Assembly (NCBI GenBank): GCA_003157945.1
Contig: PMFY01000168.1
Coordinates: 1-5,179, forward strand
Length of the DNA stretch: 5,179 nt
Source: Acidimicrobiaceae bacterium
Lineage (GTDB): Bacteria; Actinomycetota; Acidimicrobiia; Acidimicrobiales; RAAP-2
Direction: 5' to 3'
Program-made: the position numbers and the translations under genes
The notes under the pieces: generated by a model
Database searches by the model: none
Told to the model about the DNA's origin: nothing
Seen by the model: only the letters and a program-made list of their open reading frames with translations
Shown: positions 1 to 5,179 of the stretch, piece after piece
Position numbering within the stretch: position 1 is the stretch's first letter
How the letters are laid out: each line of letters begins with the position of its first letter

Positions 1-460
1 GGTGGTCGAGGGTCAGCTCGGCGGGCACGCCGTCGCCATCGCGACGGTGCCCCCACTCGAACCGGTAGAGCCCGGTGTGGATGTGGTCGCGTTCCTCGAA
101 CATCCGGCCGGCGGCGTGCAGCGCGTTGACCTGGTCGACCGCCCACCGGTTCCACTCGTCGTGGTGGCGGTCGAGCACGTAGTAGATGCCGAGATAGCTG
201 CCGGTGGCGGGGTCGGCCACCAGTGCGCCGTCGCCCGTCGGGTAGCGGAGGCCTTTCAGCGGTGCCGTCGACACGAACCGGGCGCCGGCGAAGTTATAGG
301 CGCCGATCTGGCATCCGGCGTAGAAGTGGTCCCGCTCGTACCAGCGGTTGTAGGCGACTTCGTGGCCGCGGTGGGGTTCGACCAGGGTGTAGAGCATGGT
401 GCCGATCCGAATGGGATCGTCGGTGACGCCTCCGCTGGCGGGGGTCGAATTGCGGGTCAT
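1..460 (-). CDS. EthD-like / dimeric alpha+beta barrel-like small protein (partial, C-terminus beyond window)
   Basis: Reading the minus strand from the ATG at 460-458 gives 153 uninterrupted codons that run off the left edge, so the C-terminus is missing. The N-terminus (residues 1-18) looks disordered. A compact domain follows, with TMLYTLVEPH at 21-30, the motif YNRWYERDH at 37-45, then GIYYVLDRHHDEW at 91-103 and HIHTGLYRFEW at 126-136. A beta strand followed by an (F/Y)NxWYxxxH helix is typical of EthD and related dimeric ferredoxin-like barrels; placing it there is inference from the motif, not a database match. Such proteins often accompany catabolic enzymes, with roles ranging from structural to lyase-like. 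The start is supported by GGAG (complement of 471-474), 10 bases upstream, and by the ATGA overlap with the stop of the upstream ligase gene. That overlap suggests translational coupling and joint function with the ligase. The specific reaction is unknown. Confidence 0.75.
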   Translation of the reverse strand, partial: MTRNSTPASGGVTDDPIRIGTMLYTLVEPHRGHEVAYNRWYERDHFYAGCQIGAYNFAGARFVSTAPLKGLRYPTGDGALVADPATGSYLGIYYVLDRHHDEWNRWAVDQVNALHAAGRMFEERDHIHTGLYRFEWGHRRDGDGVPAELTLDH

Positions 461-2046
461 CGTGCGTGTGCTCCGTTCGTGTCACGGGGGGCCTGGTCGG
501 CCAGGGCCCTCTTGTCTACCTTCATCATCGACGTCAGGGGGAGACGGTCCAGGACGACCACCCGGTCCGGCGCCTTGTAGTCGGCCAGTGTCGCCCGCAC
601 GGCCTCCCGGAGGCCGGCCAGGAGCCCGTCGGCGTCGGGTTCGACCCCGGGTGCCGGCACCACGAAGGCCACACCCACCTCGCCGAGGACCGGGTCGGGC
701 AGGCCGACCACGGCGATCTGGTCGATGCCCGGGAAGTCGCCGAGCGCACCCTCCACCTCGGCCGGGTAGACGTTGTAGCCCCCCCGGATGTACAGCTCGT
801 TGGCCCGACCCACCAGGTGGAGGCGTCCGTCGTCGTCGAGGTACCCGAAGTCGCCGGTCGTCAGCCACCCGTCGGCGGCCAGCACGGCGTCGGTGGCCGG
901 TCGGTCGACGACCAGTCCGGCGGCCCCGGGCCCCGTCAGGGGGCCGCCCCAGTAGCCGCGCATGACCGCCGCCGAGCGCAGGCGGACCCGGCCGACCTCG
1001 CCGGCGGCCACGGGCGACCCGTCGTCGTCGGCGACGATCAGCGCCACCCCGGGGACGGGACGCCCGACCGACGTGGCGACCGCCTCGTCCGGGTCACCGG
1101 GCACGGTGCCGGTGCCGAGCGAGGCCTCGGTCGACGTGTAGCGGACGACCACGGGGACCCCGAGGGCCTGCCGCATGGCCGCCACCAGCTCGGCGGGCAC
1201 CCGCGACGCTCCGGTCCCGGCGATCCGCAACGACGTCAGGTCGGCATCGGCCAGTTCGGGCCGCGCCAGCACCAGTGCCCACTGGGTGGGCACGCCCTGG
1301 GCCACGGTGATGCGCTCGGCCGCCATGACGGCCACGGCATCGGCCGCCCTCCACGGTGTCGGGGTGATCACGGTGGTCACGCCGTTGGCGGCCTCGTCCC
1401 AGATCCGGGTCATCGATCCCACATGGGCGAACGGCAGGGGGGAGAGCCGCCGGTCCCCTGCCTCGGACAGCACATCGGTGCCCTCGGCCACCGCGCGCAG
1501 GTTGTCGTGGTCGAACACGGCACCCTTCGGCAACCCCGTGGTCCCGCTGGTCCACACCACGGCGACGGGGTCCGACGGGTGGAGGTCGGGCCACGCCGGC
1601 GGCGGCGGTCCGTCGACCGCGGCCAGGCAGCGGGCGCGGGCGAGCACCGCTCCGGTCGGGCCGGACGGTGGCTCGAGTCCGTCGTCGACGATCGTCACGA
1701 CCGGACGGGTCCGCTCCACGATGGAGGTCACCTCGGGGTCGCCGAGCCGGAGGTTGATCCCGGAGGTGATGGCGCCCAGTCGGGCCACGGCCGCGTAGCA
1801 GACCATGTAGTCGATCGAACTGGGGAGGAGGAGGCACACGACGGTGCCGGGTCCGACCCCGTGGGTGGTCAGGAGACCGGCCACCCCGTCGGCACCACGG
1901 TCCCACTCGGCGAACGTCAGGGTCCGGCGCGGCCGGTCGGCGACAGCCGGCTCGACGTACGCCTCGACGTCGGCGTTGACCCGGGCGGCGGCGCGCAGGA
2001 CGTCGACCAGTGTGGCGTGCTCCCCCTCGATCTGACGCGCCGTCAT
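457..2046 (-). CDS. AMP-dependent acyl-CoA synthetase/ligase (ANL superfamily, FadD-like)
   Basis: A 529-residue adenylate-forming enzyme, the usual length for the family. It activates a carboxylic acid with ATP to an acyl-AMP and then transfers it to CoA. Visible motifs are the phosphate-binding loop TSGTTGLPKG (166-175), the adenine/substrate segment YTSTEA (303-308), GWLTTGDFGYLDDDG (393-407) with the ribose-binding Asp399, the hinge region GRANELYIRGGYNVYPAEVE (413-432), and the C-terminal catalytic lysine segment PLTSMMKVDK (503-512), where Lys509 is the likely catalytic lysine. Two deviations stand out: Asn-Glu replaces the common Lys-Asp in the hinge motif, and Met replaces the usual Gly just before the catalytic Lys. 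I chose the ATG at 2046-2044 because the protein aligns from there (TLVDVLRAAARVNADVEAY); longer in-frame starts would run into the divergent gene. No Shine-Dalgarno is visible, but a -10-like TACAGT lies just upstream. The substrate cannot be deduced; it could be a fatty, aromatic or steroid-derived acid. It is the first gene of a coupled pair. Confidence 0.93.
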   Translation of the reverse strand: MTARQIEGEHATLVDVLRAAARVNADVEAYVEPAVADRPRRTLTFAEWDRGADGVAGLLTTHGVGPGTVVCLLLPSSIDYMVCYAAVARLGAITSGINLRLGDPEVTSIVERTRPVVTIVDDGLEPPSGPTGAVLARARCLAAVDGPPPPAWPDLHPSDPVAVVWTSGTTGLPKGAVFDHDNLRAVAEGTDVLSEAGDRRLSPLPFAHVGSMTRIWDEAANGVTTVITPTPWRAADAVAVMAAERITVAQGVPTQWALVLARPELADADLTSLRIAGTGASRVPAELVAAMRQALGVPVVVRYTSTEASLGTGTVPGDPDEAVATSVGRPVPGVALIVADDDGSPVAAGEVGRVRLRSAAVMRGYWGGPLTGPGAAGLVVDRPATDAVLAADGWLTTGDFGYLDDDGRLHLVGRANELYIRGGYNVYPAEVEGALGDFPGIDQIAVVGLPDPVLGEVGVAFVVPAPGVEPDADGLLAGLREAVRATLADYKAPDRVVVLDRLPLTSMMKVDKRALADQAPRDTNGAHAR

Positions 2047-2056
2047 ATCGTGGGCG

Positions 2057-2062
2057 ACTGTA
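2057..2062 (-). promoter_or_regulatory. Candidate -10 element of a leaderless promoter for the acyl-CoA ligase gene
   Basis: On the minus strand this reads TACAGT, fitting the TAnnnT -10 consensus, preceded by GG. Its 3' end lies 10 bases before the ATG at 2046, so transcription would begin about 0-4 bases before the start codon. No purine-rich ribosome binding site sits in the usual position, which agrees with a leaderless mRNA, common in actinomycetes. No convincing -35 hexamer is seen 16-18 bases upstream. Confidence 0.4.
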
Positions 2063-2088
2063 CCAGTGCCCCACCGGGCGGACCCCCG

Positions 2089-2110
2089 GGCCCGCCGGTC
2101 GCGGCGGGCC
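2089..2110. repeat. Inverted repeat, 8-base arms, 6-base loop, in the divergent intergenic region
   Basis: GGCCCGCC (2089-2096) and GGCGGGCC (2103-2110) are perfect reverse complements around GGTCGC. It lies upstream of both divergent promoters, between the ligase -10 and the -35 of the AIM24-family gene. It could be a regulator site, but at this GC content an 8-base dyad has a fair chance of being accidental. Confidence 0.3.
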
Positions 2111-2130
2111 GTCGCGGTCGGCGAGGGTCG

Positions 2131-2159
2131 TGGACTGTCCGGGGGCCCGTCGGTAGCCT
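2131..2159 (+). promoter_or_regulatory. Candidate sigma70-type promoter for the AIM24-family gene
   Basis: The -35 candidate TGGACT (2131-2136) matches TTGACA at 4 of 6 positions. After a 17-base spacer comes TAGCCT (2154-2159), which fits TAnnnT and is preceded by GG. The predicted transcription start is near 2166, giving a 5' leader of about 47 bases that contains the AGGAGG site. This is the best-formed promoter in the window. Confidence 0.5.
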
Positions 2160-2175
2160 CGTCGGCGACGGGCCC
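2143..2175. promoter_or_regulatory. Perfect 10-base inverted repeat flanking the -10 element (candidate operator)
   Basis: GGGCCCGTCG (2143-2152) and CGACGGGCCC (2166-2175) are exact reverse complements, separated by 13 bases that hold the -10 candidate TAGCCT. The arms are 23 bases apart, about two helical turns. The left arm lies inside the -35/-10 spacer and the right arm begins at the predicted transcription start. A bound dimer there would block RNA polymerase. The left arm would not be transcribed, so an RNA hairpin or riboswitch reading is unlikely. No known regulator motif is recognised. Confidence 0.4.
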
Positions 2176-2199
2176 GGCGATCCGGTCGGCCCGCGACAC

Positions 2200-2205
2200 A
2201 GGAGG
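2200..2205 (+). promoter_or_regulatory. Strong ribosome binding site that fixes the AIM24-family start
   Basis: AGGAGG ends 7 bases before the GTG at 2213-2215. It is the best Shine-Dalgarno sequence in the window and rules out the upstream in-frame ATG at 2066. Confidence 0.85.
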
Positions 2206-2212
2206 CTCGACC

Positions 2213-2959
2213 GTGGACTTCGTCGTCAAGGGAACCGTGCTCCCCGTCCTGGAGGCGACCCTGCAGCCGGGCGAGACCCTCATCTCCACCCACGGCGATC
2301 TCGGCTGGATGACGCCGACCATCCAGCTCAGTCAGACGACGGGTGGCAAGGGCTTCTTCAAGGCGGCCAAGCGCGTGGTCGGCGGCGCCGGGCTGTTCCT
2401 GACCCGGTACACCTCCGAGGGCGGACCCGGAACGGTCGTCTTCCCGGCCAAGCTGCCCGGGAACATCATCAGCGTCGACGTCACCCCACAGCAGTCGTAC
2501 TTCGTCCACCGCTCCGGATTCCTGTGCGGCACCGACGGCATCGAGGCCTCGGTCGCCATGCAGCAGAAGCTCGGTGGCGCCTTCCTCGGTGGCATGGGGT
2601 TCTTCCTCCAGCACCTGACCGGGACCGGCCAGGCCTGGCTCGAGTTGTCGGGCGAGATGTTCGCCTACGACCTCGAGCCCGGGATGACCATGCGGGTCCA
2701 CCCCAGCCACGTCGGCGCTTTCACCGAAGGCGTGGACTTCTCCATCGCCACCATCCCCGGCATCGCCAACAAGATGTTCGGCGGCAACGGGTTCTTCGTC
2801 GCCACCCTCACCGGTCCCGGTCGGATCTGGCTGCAGTCGATGAGCATCAGCCAGCTGGCGGCCGAGGTCGGCGACTACCTCCCCGGTGACGGCTCCGGCG
2901 GGAGCAGCGGTGGCGGATTCAACCTGAGCGGCGGCATCAGCTCGATCCTGGGGAACTGA
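2213..2959 (+). CDS. AIM24 / TIGR00266-family protein
   Basis: A 248-residue protein starting at GTG behind AGGAGG. The beta-rich body carries three copies of a glycine/aromatic repeat of the form GGxGhF...hTxxGxG: residues 57-77 (GGAGLFLTRYTSEGGPG start), 127-145 (GMGFFLQHLTGTGQAWLEL) and 190-208 (GGNGFFVATLTGPGRIWLQ core). An early segment, LQPGETLISTHGDLGWM (17-33), and FAYDLEPGMTMRVHPSHVGAF (150-170) also match the style of the AIM24/DUF124 (TIGR00266) family. That family has a beta-sandwich-like repeat fold, and its bacterial members have no firmly known biochemical role. There is no signal peptide or clear membrane helix, so it is probably cytoplasmic. The C-terminal tail (225-248) is Gly/Ser-rich and probably flexible. 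The gene is transcribed divergently from the acyl-CoA ligase, with its own promoter candidate, and its last 23 bases overlap the convergent methyltransferase gene. Family assignment is from recognised motifs; function is left open. Confidence 0.85.
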   Translation: MDFVVKGTVLPVLEATLQPGETLISTHGDLGWMTPTIQLSQTTGGKGFFKAAKRVVGGAGLFLTRYTSEGGPGTVVFPAKLPGNIISVDVTPQQSYFVHRSGFLCGTDGIEASVAMQQKLGGAFLGGMGFFLQHLTGTGQAWLELSGEMFAYDLEPGMTMRVHPSHVGAFTEGVDFSIATIPGIANKMFGGNGFFVATLTGPGRIWLQSMSISQLAAEVGDYLPGDGSGGSSGGGFNLSGGISSILGN

Positions 2960-3698
2960 GACCGCCCGACGCCCCCGGAGTCGTCGCCGCGCCGTCGGCC
3001 CCCGATGGTCGCCGGTACTCGAGCCAGCCGTAGACCGTGGGCACGTCATCGCGGCGATAGGCGGCCAGGAGCGCGCTGCGCACCATCTGCCAGCCCGCGA
3101 ACCCGGCCGTGACCTCGCCGGGATCCCAGCGGAACGTCGTCAGCTCGAGACCGTTGCTGCCGAGGTTCGTCTCGACGCGGAGGGATTGGGGCGGCCAGCC
3201 GTCGAGCACCGGCTCGTAGGTGAAGACCAGGCGGCCACCCGGCGCCACCACCCGACGCACCTCGTGGAGCAGGGCCGGAAGGTCGGGTGTGAACTCGAAC
3301 CCCCCGACCACGGTGACGACGTCGAACCACCCGTCGCGTGCGTCGGCCACGAAGTCGCGCAGGTCGGCCCGGACGACGGTGGCCCGCGGCACCCGCGCCG
3401 CCGACCGCTCCACCATGGCGGCCGCCAGGTCGACACCGACCACCTCGGCACCGGGCAGCACCCGCGCCAGCTCGTCCAGCGTCTCCCCCGTGCCACAGGC
3501 CAGGTCCACGGCCCGTCGGACCGGCCCGGTACCGGCCAGGGCTGCTGCCAGGCGCCCGTTCAGACGCCAGCCCGACTCCCGGGCGGCGTCGTCGTACTCG
3601 GCGGCGAACCGCTCGAAGTAGGCCCGGGCCCGGTCGACGGCAGCCTGGACGCCTGCAGTACCGGTGGCCCGGCCGCCGGTGGCACGGTCGACGGGCAC
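2937..3698 (-). CDS. Class I SAM-dependent methyltransferase
   Basis: A 253-residue protein with a Rossmann-type SAM-binding core. Motif I is AVDLACGTGETLDEL (63-77); the ribose-binding acidic residue is Asp90 at the end of VVGVD; ADLRDF (111-116) supplies the adenine-side acidic residue; WFDVVTVVGGFEF (124-136) is the motif II region; and APGGRLVFTYEP (152-163) is motif III. Before the core, residues 20-45 (AYFERFAAEYDD) form the helix typical of Methyltransf_11/25-like enzymes. The substrate is not evident; a small molecule is likelier than nucleic acid because there is no extra recognition domain. The C-terminal tail (about 231-253) is Gly/Ser/Pro-rich. The GTG start at 3698-3696 is supported by GGGAG (complement of 3708-3712), 9 bases upstream. 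The gene is divergent from the desaturase and convergent with the AIM24-family gene, overlapping the latter's 3' end by 23 bases, with no obvious operon partner. Confidence 0.9.
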   Translation of the reverse strand: MPVDRATGGRATGTAGVQAAVDRARAYFERFAAEYDDAARESGWRLNGRLAAALAGTGPVRRAVDLACGTGETLDELARVLPGAEVVGVDLAAAMVERSAARVPRATVVRADLRDFVADARDGWFDVVTVVGGFEFTPDLPALLHEVRRVVAPGGRLVFTYEPVLDGWPPQSLRVETNLGSNGLELTTFRWDPGEVTAGFAGWQMVRSALLAAYRRDDVPTVYGWLEYRRPSGADGAATTPGASGGLSSPGSS

Positions 3699-3766
3699 CG
3701 CCGGATGCTCCCAGGTCCGGGACGGAGCGGCAACCCGGCCGACCAGCGACCACGTGGCCGGACCGG

Positions 3767-3772
3767 TACGCT
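3767..3772 (+). promoter_or_regulatory. Candidate -10 element upstream of the desaturase gene
   Basis: TACGCT fits TAnnnT and is preceded by GG, like the other -10 candidates here. It lies 45 bases before the proposed start, predicting a leader of about 39 bases. There is no good -35 hexamer 16-18 bases upstream, so this is a weak call. Confidence 0.3.
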
Positions 3773-3817
3773 GAAGGTGACGGCGGGTGGCGGCCGTCCA
3801 GATCGAGATGAGGACTG

Positions 3818-4957
3818 TTGCCCGAAGGACCCGAAGGTGCCGTGGGGCTCGCAGCCCCTCCCACGTCCCTGAAGCCCGTCATCGACGTGCTGCCCGACTC
3901 GGTCTACGACAACCCGACCTGGCGGGGCATGGCCTATTTCTGGCGTGACACCGCCATGTACGTCGCCCTGCTCGCGCTGCTCGTCGTCGTGACCAACGTG
4001 GCCGAGGTCCTCGTGCTCGAGGTGGCCATGGGCCTCGTGGTGTCCGGCCTGTTCGTGGTCGGCCATGATGCCGCGCACGGCGCCCTGTTCTCGTCCAAGC
4101 GCCGCAACTCGACGGTCGCTCACCTGGCCATGCTGCCCAGCTTCCACGTCTACGAGGGCTGGGTGCTCGGCCACAACCGGGTCCACCACCCCTACACGGT
4201 GCGCCAGGGCTACGACTTCGTCTGGCACCCCACGACGCCGGAGCAGTACGCCGGGCTCGGCTGGTGGCGGAAGCTCGTCCACCGCTTCGAGTGGTCGTGG
4301 GCCGGCCCCGGGGCGTACTACGCCCACCAGGTCTGGTGGAAGAAGATGATGACGGGTCCGAACCCGGCACGATGGGTCAGGGCCATCCGGCGCGACCGGT
4401 GGATCGTGACGGCCTTCATCGGCGGGATGCTGGCCCTGTTCACCCTCATCGGGATGGCGCGGGGCGACTCGGTGGCCGGCGTGGTGTGGCTGGACGTCCG
4501 GACCGTCCTGCTCCCCTTCGTCGCCTTCTCCTACCTGATCGGCACCGTGGTCCACACCCACCACATCGCGCCTGACATCCGCTGGTGGAAGAAGGCGGAG
4601 TGGAACAAGTTCAAGGCGCAGATGGAGGGCACCACCGTCCTGCGGGTGCCGAAGGGCGTCAACTTCTTCCTGCACTGGATCATGGTGCACGTGCCCCACC
4701 ACGTCGACATGCGCATCCCGATGTACCACCTCGAGGAGGCGGCCGACGCCATCGAGGCCGCCTTCCCGGGCACCGTCATCGACAAGCCGCTGCGGCTCGG
4801 CGACTTCGTGGCCAACGCCCGGGCGTGCAAGCTCTACGACTTCGACGCCGGACGGTGGATGACCTACGCCGAAGGACGGCGGAGCCTGGCCGACCCGGTC
4901 GGCGGTGTCGCCAGCCCGATCACCGGTCCGCAGGGCAGCACCACCCGCGACGCCTGA
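3818..4957 (+). CDS. Membrane fatty acid desaturase, Delta12/omega-6 type
   Basis: A 379-residue integral membrane di-iron enzyme that would introduce a double bond into an acyl chain using O2 and electrons from a ferredoxin- or rubredoxin-type donor. All three histidine boxes are intact: HDAAH (83-87), HNRVHH (119-124) and HVPHH (291-295). The extra HTHH at 246-249 sits where related enzymes have HTxP-like residues. Wording around the boxes (HLAMLP at 102-107, GYDFVWHP at 131-138, EGTTVLRVP at 270-278, IPMYHLEEA at 300-308) resembles the DesA/Delta12 acyl-lipid branch. Hydrophobic segments lie near 46-66, 68-82, 195-215 and 223-245. The start is uncertain: an in-frame TGA at 3809-3811 limits it. 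TTG at 3818 has GAGG only 4 bases away; GTG at 3842 is the alternative, and both keep the conserved domain. Residues 2-7 are a PEGPEG duplication. The position of the introduced double bond is inferred by family only. A WS/DGAT-type gene follows. Confidence 0.92.
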   Translation: MPEGPEGAVGLAAPPTSLKPVIDVLPDSVYDNPTWRGMAYFWRDTAMYVALLALLVVVTNVAEVLVLEVAMGLVVSGLFVVGHDAAHGALFSSKRRNSTVAHLAMLPSFHVYEGWVLGHNRVHHPYTVRQGYDFVWHPTTPEQYAGLGWWRKLVHRFEWSWAGPGAYYAHQVWWKKMMTGPNPARWVRAIRRDRWIVTAFIGGMLALFTLIGMARGDSVAGVVWLDVRTVLLPFVAFSYLIGTVVHTHHIAPDIRWWKKAEWNKFKAQMEGTTVLRVPKGVNFFLHWIMVHVPHHVDMRIPMYHLEEAADAIEAAFPGTVIDKPLRLGDFVANARACKLYDFDAGRWMTYAEGRRSLADPVGGVASPITGPQGSTTRDA

Positions 4958-5102
4958 CCGCGGCCCCCGCACCGGTCGGCGACCCCGGCTCCGGCCCCGA
5001 GGCACCGACGTCGCCGGACGGGCATCGACCGGACCTTCGGCCCTGGCCCCGGATCGCACCCCGCCGTAGGGTGCCATCAACTCGACAGGGGAAGTGGGCC
5101 AC
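4958..5102 (+). promoter_or_regulatory. Intergenic region with promoter-like site before the WS/DGAT-type gene
   Basis: A -10 candidate TAGGGT (5067-5072) has TGGCCC (5044-5049, 3 of 6 matches to TTGACA) 17 bases upstream. The predicted start near 5079 gives a leader of about 24 bases containing AGGGGA (5087-5092), 10 bases before the ATG. This suggests the acyltransferase can be transcribed independently of the desaturase. A 7-base dyad (4977-4983 with 5010-5016) is present, but it has a 26-base loop and no T-run, so no terminator is called. Confidence 0.35.
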
Positions 5103-5179
5103 ATGGACAAGCTGAGCGCACTCGACGCCGAATTCCTCCACCTCGAGGACGGGTCGGTCCACATGGCCATCGCCGGGGC
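5103..5179 (+). CDS. Wax ester synthase / diacylglycerol acyltransferase (WS/DGAT) family, N-terminal fragment
   Basis: Only 25 codons are present before the window ends. They read MDKLSALDAEFLHLEDGSVH followed by MAIAG. The pattern M-x-x-L-S-x-L-D-A-x-F-L-x-x-E, then a Met about 10 residues beyond the first Leu block, is the hallmark N-terminus of bacterial WS/DGAT acyltransferases, which join acyl-CoA to a long-chain alcohol or diacylglycerol to make wax ester or triacylglycerol. The catalytic HHxxxDG motif would lie about 100-150 residues further on and cannot be seen. The start is supported by AGGGGA (5087-5092) and by the conserved N-terminal pattern. Its place after a desaturase fits neutral-lipid synthesis. 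A condensation-domain relative cannot be excluded from so short a piece. Confidence 0.75.
   Translation, partial: MDKLSALDAEFLHLEDGSVHMAIAG

Noticed and set aside
2066..2212. N-terminal extension of the AIM24-family protein to the ATG at 2066.
   Set aside because: The added 49 residues are low-complexity and Arg/Gly/Ser-rich, while the GTG at 2213 has an ideal AGGAGG site and matches the family start.
2047..2322. N-terminal extension of the ligase to an upstream start.
   Set aside because: It would overlap the divergent AIM24-family gene and its promoter, and the added residues resemble translated non-coding GC-rich sequence.
466..2889. A very long open frame (about 800 codons) on the plus strand across the ligase gene and into the AIM24-family gene.
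   Set aside because: It is antisense to the ligase and out of frame with the AIM24-family gene. Its Arg/Gly/His/Pro-rich translation has no recognisable motif, as expected where high GC removes stop codons.
3735..3761. CCGGCC/GGCCGG dyad and a CACGTG palindrome in the methyltransferase/desaturase divergent gap.
   Set aside because: Six-base dyads are expected by chance about this often in such GC-rich sequence, and there is no clear link to a promoter on the minus side.
4977..5016. Possible terminator after the desaturase (CGGCGAC pairing with GTCGCCG).
   Set aside because: The stem is only 7 bases, the loop is 26 bases and there is no T-run; it is within chance at this GC content.
3560..5170. 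A 536-codon minus-strand open frame opposite the desaturase.
   Set aside because: Its composition is Gly/Arg/His/Val-rich with no domain, and the opposite strand encodes a desaturase with all three histidine boxes.

Overview
This is a GC-rich window (roughly 70% G+C) with GTG/TTG as well as ATG starts and tightly packed genes. It is most consistent with an actinomycete-type chromosome. The mix of acyl-CoA ligase, desaturase and a wax ester synthase/diacylglycerol acyltransferase (WS/DGAT) N-terminus fits lipid-storing Actinomycetota, possibly an uncultured Acidimicrobiia relative; that placement is inference from composition and gene content. No RNA gene, mobile element, CRISPR array or origin was seen.

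Left block (1-2046, minus strand): a two-gene unit. A 529-residue AMP-forming acyl-CoA synthetase/ligase is followed, through a 4-base ATGA stop/start overlap, by a small EthD-like (dimeric alpha+beta barrel-like) protein that runs off the left edge. The ligase start has no Shine-Dalgarno sequence but has a TAnnnT -10 element just upstream, suggesting a leaderless transcript.

Middle block (2047-3698): a 166-base divergent region separates the ligase from a plus-strand AIM24/TIGR00266-family protein with an excellent AGGAGG site and a GTG start. A recognisable -35/-10 promoter there is embraced by a perfect 10-base inverted repeat whose spacer holds the -10 hexamer, a good candidate operator. 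The AIM24-like gene converges with a minus-strand class I SAM-dependent methyltransferase, and their 3' ends overlap by 23 bases.

Right block (3699-5179): a 119-base divergent region, then a plus-strand membrane fatty acid desaturase of the Delta12/omega-6 type with all three histidine boxes. A 145-base gap follows, with its own promoter-like site, and then the first 25 codons of a WS/DGAT-type acyltransferase, cut by the window edge. Activation of acyl chains (ligase), desaturation and esterification into neutral lipid could form a lipid-metabolism neighbourhood, although the ligase substrate is unknown and the three genes are not one operon.

Most of the window reads as ordinary chromosomal gene content. 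The items most worth checking are the dyad around the AIM24-gene promoter and the coupled ligase/EthD-like pair.
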